Source: Gyromitra esculenta (taxonomy: Eukaryota > Ascomycota > Pezizomycetes > Pezizales > Discinaceae). Taken from it: 64,000 bases of DNA. Below, piece after piece: positions 57,172 through 64,000 of this stretch (the stretch's first letter is position 1; every line of letters starts with the position of its first letter). Made by a program: the position numbers and the translations under genes. The DNA lies in NCBI GenBank assembly GCA_038503075.1, contig JBCAML010000013.1, positions 310,001 to 374,000 of the forward strand, written 5' to 3'. Below the pieces are notes generated by a model that saw only the letters and a list, made by a program, of their open reading frames with translations, did not search any database and was not told the DNA's origin.

Positions 57172-59320
57172 ACTAGGGCGGAAGGCTGTGGGGTGGAGGA
57201 TTCAATTGTCTCGTGGAAATGTGTCTGTGTAGTTAGTCCGTAGTTGAGACGAGATTAGTTATATATAAAAAAGTACCTTGAATGTAAAGAGGGGCTGGCC
57301 GTGTGATAGCGCCAGTCAACAAGTGAACCTTAGCCTACTTACGTTTCACAATTTACAATCTCATTAAGCTGCTGCATCAGCAATCGTCCAGCAGAAACAA
57401 GATATCATCGTGAGATATACATAAGGTTCGCTAATATTCATCAAGATAAATCCTAGGTAGAAATGGGGAAACGTTCAGGATACCATGTTTCCGACGAGTT
57501 TGTATGCCGGATACCACAACTAGTACTTTGCTCTGACTGCGCCCACCTACCCACCACAACACTACTACCTATGCCATGTAGAATTCGCACCTAAAAACCC
57601 TCTTTATCGCATACTATTTTGTTTAAGAATATTAAGAGAAAAATAGAATAGTGCTCGATTTTCTGTGACTTTATTACTTCAAATCCGAGGTTTTCTTTGC
57701 CTAGCTGGGTGGGCCAAAGGGTTGTCTCGTGCCCAGACGTGAATGCTTGGCGCCAAGGTTCGTTCCTCACGCTCTCGCTGCAGCAATACAACAAGGAATT
57801 GTGGGAAAATAGGTTGGGCACGAGACAGGCTAAAGGGGGTAAGCAACTGATGGTACGGGTTTAGTTGTGGTAGGCACGGTCGAAGCGAAGTAGTTGTGGT
57901 ATCCTGAACGTTTTCCCGGGGTAGGGGATCCTTCTCCAAGGGATATTAATGTGGCTCTAGGCTGATTCTAACGTGAACCTTCGTCCCTCTAGATAACCTA
58001 AGCAAATATATACCAGCACACCAGTGCCACTTAGGATGAATATGTATATTAACTAGCTTTATACCAGCTCTCCCCCTAAACTCACAAATCATCTATTTTC
58101 GTCTAGCGATGTTGAGTAATCTAAAGTTTACTAAGCGCCAGATCCGCTGGGGAGGTTGATAGAGGATACGAAATAGTCCAGGCTATACGAGGAAATCGAT
58201 ACCCCAACAATTCAGAGGTAGGAAATATCGAGTGACCCGTCGTGATTTTACTTTTGTAAGTTTGGGGTGCATTGGTAGACCTTAAGCGTAGAGGTTTTAT
58301 GTGTATTATAACTAGCTTCGCTGGAGCTCAAGAAAGCATCTGCCTCGGTCGGTAAGTTGCTGACTTAAAAGTCACGTTCTATTCGTATATTGTTCTGTGT
58401 TATGGGGGCTAGGCTCGAAAATCGTCGCGATCATTGACCCTTGCCTCAATGGATGTTTTTGGCTTATTTTAGATTATCGCACTGCACAATTAATCTCGAA
58501 CTTTTAAAAGCTCCATCTTCCGGTAAGTAGACGTTTTGGAGCTGGTACTTTTGATTTTGCGGGATAATTGAAAATTGACCTGGTCCTTGACTTCAAAATT
58601 TGTAATATAGACACCTATGCATCTCGGAGGCTGGAGGGCTGAGGTTATGAGACGACAAATATTTCTTCGTTGCGTACTTGGCTCAACTGTGGTAAGACTG
58701 CTGCGATATTCGGGCGTCAGATGCCTTATAGAATTCTGTGTATTTTTGAAACTAGTATTGCACTGCTATAAACCAAGTATTATACATGCTTGTAGGAAAT
58801 CTCGTCAGATCTTTCTAAACAAATACCCTAAGGCACATGTAGTGATCTATCAATGATCGCCCCCTTTTTTGAAGCTGAATTCGGGCAACAGACCTAACAG
58901 AGATAGGTTTTTCCACACGAGCAGTCCCAACATTTTCATAATTCGCGACGCACTCTTGTCTAGTTCCAATACGGGTGGCCAACTGACCAGATAGAGGTTC
59001 TAGATACACACATATATAGAGGACACGTAAAGGGGTTTATTCCTCATACCTACACCACTCATCTTGGATCTCGATTCACTGTGATCCATCAATATCTTAA
59101 TTGGACAGAAGTTAGTAAGTACCAAAAGCTTAATCTTTTATATTTCGTATGACAGCACTCTCTAACAGAGTATAGCCATTCTTTCGTAAGAACATCACTA
59201 GTAATACTGTGGTAAGTACACAATCACAGGTCCCCCAAAATAATATTTCTTCGATTCTAAAAATCGATAGAAAAAAAAACCAGATACCGTCCTATATCTA
59301 GACTCGCTCGCTAGCCCACC
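57172..59320. other. intergenic region with nested inverted repeats
   Basis: No supported gene. Contains the nested inverted-repeat block at 57465-57917 and, near 58340-58390, a short tRNA-like hairpin (TGACTTAAAAGTCA) without a full cloverleaf. Towards the end there is a TATA-like CATATATA at 59011-59018 and GTAAGT sites at 59115 and 59212 that could start 5' UTR introns of the next gene. Confidence 0.5.
57465..57917. repeat. nested inverted-repeat block, possible transposon relic
   Basis: The left arm at 57465-57484 reads GGGGAAACGTTCAGGATACC. The right arm at 57891-57917 is its reverse complement extended by CACAACTA, and that extension appears on the left only after a 31-bp insertion (57509-57522). 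Inside, a second perfect 13-bp inverted repeat, TGTCTCGTGCCCA, lies at 57723-57735 and 57815-57827. No coding region is recognisable. Confidence 0.6.
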
Positions 59321-62300
59321 ATGCGGGCTCAAAGGGTCATTCTCAACGGTCTACCGTTTCTCTTTATCTTGACTGCTCCTACTTTGGCGAGTGATAGAGA
59401 AAACGAAAATGCTTCGCCAACTGTGCCACGGGCGCCCTCCCTGGCAAACAAAGTCCTCTTAGTTGAGGGTGTCCCGATAGCGATTCAAGCATTTCCAAAT
59501 CCTACTACTACTATTCGGGTTGTAGAGACCGAAATCCATGTTGCTGCTTCAGAATCTACTGTGGTTTCGGGACCAACAGCTACGAACCTGCCGGCCTTCG
59601 GCCCGCTACTAGACCCAGACTTTGGATTTATCGTTGACTCGGGTATCGATTCAGATCTTATCCTCGACCCCCAGTTTCCCGAATCATCATTTGGACCGGA
59701 AGACCCAGAAATACCTGAATTGTCTCCTCTCTTCCCAAGTCCTCCTCTACTCCCGTTTTCCGGAGGAGATTCTTCCAGGAAACAGTTAACTCCAGAACAA
59801 AACCCAAAACCTAGGGCAGAAATTAAAGCCCCGATTCCGGAGCCTTTTGTTTCTTCCCTTGAAGAACTTCTTGTCCCTTCTCCATCTCTCACTCGCACCA
59901 GTCCACTCTCCCCTGGCGAAGCTGCAAATATTTGCAAAACGCCTTCCTGGGCACTGACACCCGAGAACTGGATATTTAGCGGAGCCAAGGATTTCTTGGA
60001 TGCTTATACACTTAACACGAGCGATGATTACACACGTAAGCAGTATGGTCTCATCGGAAGTATGGCATATAATTATTTGGGGGAAGAGAACTTCAGGTGT
60101 AGTGTCGGAATGATGCAGACCTGTGTGGTTTCGTGTAAAGATGTTGTTCTGGCTGTTGAAGATTTGGAGGAGGCCAGGCTGGTGTATTTTGTTCTGACCT
60201 CGGTGGCACATTTTGCAGCTGTGACCGATCTGGTGCACGTTAGTACTTCTTTATCCCTATACTTGCTTTTGGTGATTTTTTACACTAACTATACATACTA
60301 ATTTGTGTAATTGTTCCAGGACGCACTCGCAATCGCGCAAAACAATGTCGGCCTCATGGCCCCCAAAATGGCATTCTCATTCTTCTGGTGGCATCAAGAA
60401 ACTGATGCTGATAAGCTCCGCTTCATGCTTCACTTGACGATCTCTGGGATTCAGCAAATTTTCCAATTCCTCTCTCCGTTCATTCCCTTCGTTAAAGTCC
60501 TCGATGACCTTCACGCCAAATTTCTCGCGTTTCCAGGCGAGTTGGACAGACGGATAGAAATGGAGCATGTTTCTTGGCTTTTCGCACGTACCGCCAGGAT
60601 GTTCGAGGTCCACGCCTCTCACGAGTGGCCTGGCACTCTCAAATCACAGCAAGAGCCGCAGCAAGAGTTAGGTTTCTACGAACATGCTACTGGTTTCCGT
60701 GGGGATCGTACAAAGGAATATTTCAAGCGCAAGTACAAGGAACTAGATAAGCAATGGTGGCTGTACAAAGGCAAGAATAGGCCAACTGAGAAACAACCTG
60801 ATGGTCACGCTTGGAAAGGTGGTAATAATAACATCGTCGACCGGTATACGGACAAAGGATGGAGACGAAGGGAAGGGGAGTTTACTGAACGTGAAGGAAT
60901 TACCCACGCAACGCCTCCCTCCCACTATGAGTATTCAGGGACCAAAGGCGGCTATTTACAAGAACAGAACGCAAGATACCAGGAATTGAAAGCGTGGATG
61001 GAAGATGCTGATAAGAAGATGTTGGAGATGAAGAATAACGCAGCGAGAATGGGTTGGTCTGTCTTCACTGGATGGCTCCCTCAGGTCTTCATCGGGATCA
61101 ACAATTGGCTTGCTTGGGAGGAAGATGAGAATGCACAAGACGTCAATGCAGCATATCTCGCCATGCAGATTCAGGAAACTACCAGTGAGGCTAGAAAAGC
61201 ACTCAGGAAGTCTTTCGCAGATTTGATGGACCCCACTACGATGTCCCTTGATGGTAAGCCCATTCACCGCTAACACAGTGAACGTCCCTGTATCTTGATT
61301 ACTAATTACCTTATTGCAGGTGAAACTGTGCTATCTTACGCCATCGGGTTTGGGCATTATCTCCCACCCAACGATAATATGCTTAAGAGCTTCACTGCCT
61401 ATAATATCGAAGAGTGAGAATTGTCTTTAATCACCTTCCCTGCATCCCTCACTAATCAACTTTCCCAAATAAAGCAAAATCACTAGAAACGTCTTCCACA
61501 AGGCTCTCAACACAGCACTAAAAGCACAAAATATTTACATAACCTGCACGCCTGATCTTCAGAAACGGAAAAAAGCACACCACAAATCAGGAGAAGAGGC
61601 CTCGAGCTGCAAGAAAGACAATACAGGCCCGCAGGACCTCAAAGCTTGTGTCACCACAACCCCCAATCAAAGCAGAGAGAGGGGTCTAGGAGATGAGCCT
61701 GTCGAACTAGCATGTTACATGTACAAATGGAGTACCAGGGGAACGGTCACGAGACATTACAACGAACGGCCATATGGAAGCGACAATTGGGAACACGAAT
61801 GGGGCGTTTCACCAGCGGTATTTATATATCTTTCTGTCATACATCCCAATATGTAGAGGACTAATCAAAAGAAAAAATACAGGACATCATTACTTCGTCT
61901 GTGAAAACCCATCTTGCTGGGCTTGGTAGTAAGTCGATTTTGGTCAATTTGGAATCACGTCCGAGCCCAGACGAACTTGCCAATCCAGCGACGGCAGGCG
62001 TGTTCAACATCCCCGTGTGTATCTCCCGCCACAACTGGAATAACGGAATTCGAGATTTCAATAATCTTGACAAATTGAGCCCCCTGACTACGAAGAAGAA
62101 CCTCCCTTGCTCTTGTGGCTTCTGGGGTGACGAGACTGAGCATGTGTGGAGAGATATCGGCATCTGGGACAACAGCTACAGCTATTACCGCAAGGAGCTC
62201 TGTCCTGCTCAGAGAAGGAGACACATGGCCGATCCGTTAGAAAAATACGTAAACGAGTGCCGTCTAGACACCCGGAAGAGCGGGCTTATTCGCAAGATCG

Positions 62301-62665
62301 GCCGAGACGGGATGTGTGACTTAGTCATGGCGACTCTTGAAGAGCTACGTCTGCAAGGTTTCGATGAGGAACTTCCTCCATTTCTTAGAGACTTGATTTG
62401 GTGCCGAGTGCAAAATGGCTTGCTCCCCGATAGCGCCTGCAAAAAGGTTCCAACAGATAAACCATTCAGCAGGATCCTCGAAGACCTTGACAATAAGGTG
62501 TACGTACTCAAGAGCGCAGAGTCTGAAGGTATCAAGAGCCTCAAGATGGAGGAGAAAATCTCGGATGAGCTTTTCCAGATTGGCTTTGACTTGGAAGAAC
62601 TTTTTGGTCCTGCTGGAAACCCCGACTTGGGCCAGGTCTTGGCTATTGATAGCCCCAGAAATTAA
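59321..62665 (+). CDS. large secreted protein of unknown function
   Basis: Exons 59321-60238, 60320-61253, 61320-61413, 61475-61817 and 61883-62665; 1023 residues, all joins in frame. Residues 1-23 form a convincing signal peptide (basic start, hydrophobic GLPFLFILTAPTLA). Residues 24-200 are proline-, serine- and acid-rich and probably disordered. From about 205 a compact part begins: ICKTPSWALTPENWIFSGAKDF, then FRCSVGMMQTCVVSCKDVV with three cysteines. Hydrophobic stretches near 340-380 (SGIQQIFQFLSPFIPFVKVL) and 540-560 look like amphipathic or buried helices. The second half has many further cysteines, including SCKKD, LACYMYKW and PCSCGFWG, suggesting disulfides. There is no retention signal or GPI site. 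I do not recognise a family; a secreted or cell-surface role is inferred only from the signal peptide. Confidence 0.78.
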
Positions 62666-64000
62666 AAGACTTTGATTTTATTTATTTTTTTCTCGATCAA
62701 AAGTTCTGTTAGCCAGAGTGTTTTGCTTTGCTCGTTTTGTTTGTTATGGTCGTTTATTCGAAATACGAGGGTTTTTGTTGATTAATAGCGTAAAATTTGA
62801 TCGGATAGTATGTCATTTGGTATCGATAGCGTCTATCTAGCGAAGAATTTGGTGGCAAAATACACAATCATACATGTATTGATCTTGCTCTAAAGAGGTT
62901 GTATGCCGTACCAGAAATTGCAATGAGATGATATGGAAAGAAAAAGCAGCCATCCAAGCCGCGAAGGAAACTAGCCAGCCGAAATTATACCGAGTATGAT
63001 AGAAAACTTCCTGAAATTTCCTGAAGATATCTTGTGAGAGGTAAATTTTTTCGGGGGAGTCCTACCTTAGTAACTTACCATACAGGGTGGAGTACGACGC
63101 GGAAAGCCATGAGGGAAAAATTACTTAATTTGGAAAATTCAAGTATCCCGGATTCTCCAGGGAAGCTCCCCCCAACCTAACCCAACGTAACTGAGAGATA
63201 TTTCTAAAGTAATGTTTCTCCAAATATTCGATATACGACAACATTCTGTAGTGAATGCCAAGACCTGCCAAAAATGAACAACCGGAGATTTTTATGGGGG
63301 AGAACTATCCGGCTTCACAATCAACCTTAGCTTCCCAAACAACTTGCTTGTTACAGAACACGAAATGCATGTACTTTAAACATGGCATTATTTTGTGCAT
63401 TGTTTTGCATAGTTAGTAATCATCAGATAAATTTCTTGGCTATGTTCGCGGCAAATTTAAGAAAACGGTAAGGTAGCAAGAATACTTGTACTCAAGCTAT
63501 ACCGCTCTGTAATAAAATTCTAAGCTGGAAGTATGTGATAAGACATCATCAAGAGCTTTCGGCCGTATTAACTCCGCGGAAGCATGGTCCATAATCATTA
63601 TAGAAAAAAATACTCGCGACTGGAATCTTCGAAGAAGTACTACCTCAGATCCGGTTTTTACCAGAGATTGTAGTGATGATCAATCGTGGCCAATTTCCCT
63701 CACTTTTTTATAAAATTTAGCCTCTTAATTCTAGGAATTACAGTAGACATGTCAATGTAGTAGATACGGTTAGCTAAAGAAAAGCGACACTAGGTGAGAC
63801 TCTAACTCCAAAGGTTCAACTCAACTTTATTTCTTATTTTCTAGTCTTCAACTAAAACTTTTCAGAGGTGATCAACGCCTATCTGGTGTGACGTGAAGTT
63901 ATTGAAGTAACACGGGGTGCAGTAATCGACGATTCGTGTTACCAGTAGATTGCTTATGCAACACTTCCTTACAAATCGGATAGAAAACAGGACGCTTTTC
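62666..64000. other. intergenic region to window end
   Basis: T-rich 3' flank, then AT-rich sequence. No gene, inverted-repeat element or RNA recognised. Confidence 0.55.

Noticed and set aside
58336..58395. Possible tRNA around the hairpin TGACTTAAAAGTCA
   Set aside because: D-arm-like GGTCGGTAAG is present, but the anticodon loop size is wrong and no acceptor or T stem pairs.

Overview
This is a nuclear contig from a filamentous ascomycete fungus (Pezizomycotina). The evidence is short introns of about 50-190 bp with GT..AG ends, some with recognisable fungal branch points; long pyrimidine-rich 5' leaders; and a gene set (SRPK kinase, secreted large-subunit catalase, Ure2-type GST, CmcJ/AsaB-like protein) typical of that group. 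Gene density is low, roughly one gene per 5 kb, and short inverted-repeat transposons are scattered through the gaps. That would suit a repeat-rich lineage such as a Pezizomycete, but the class cannot be fixed from the sequence alone.

Layout. 1-1246: 3' part of an SRPK-type kinase. 3796-7101: mitochondrial glycine dehydrogenase (P protein). 7.1-16.0 kb: about 9 kb without a supportable gene. 16038-17798: divergent kinase-like protein. 19161-21680: ARID-domain protein. 22958-24174: five-exon, four-helix membrane protein. 24.2-32.4 kb: a transposon-rich stretch of TA-flanked MITEs that also holds a short-chain dehydrogenase (27716-28675). 32411-34991: seven-exon secreted catalase. 37072-37965: protein of unknown function. 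42028-43787: six-exon FAD monooxygenase. 45078-45.9 kb: decayed copy of another FAD monooxygenase. 47358-48284 (minus strand, the only one): AsaB/CmcJ-like putative oxygenase. 50693-54392: large basic, low-complexity putative nuclear protein. 56317-57171: Ure2-like glutathione transferase. 59321-62665: 1023-residue secreted protein that I do not recognise. 62.7-64.0 kb: no gene seen.

Function. The genes are independent transcription units. Loose themes are oxidative and xenobiotic metabolism (catalase, GST, FAD monooxygenase, SDR, AsaB-like oxygenase), nuclear and RNA regulation (SRPK, ARID protein, basic AT-hook-like protein) and one-carbon metabolism (glycine dehydrogenase). The intact FAD monooxygenase, the decayed one and the AsaB-like gene lie within 6.3 kb. 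They could be the remains of a small secondary-metabolite locus, but no backbone synthase is present. I see no clear new multi-gene system. The strongest leads are the MITE set, the orphan secreted protein, the kinase-like protein with an altered active site, and a 16-bp tandem repeat just upstream of the AsaB-like gene.

Splice sites were assigned by eye from GT/AG signals, reading-frame continuity and family motifs. They have not been checked against transcripts.
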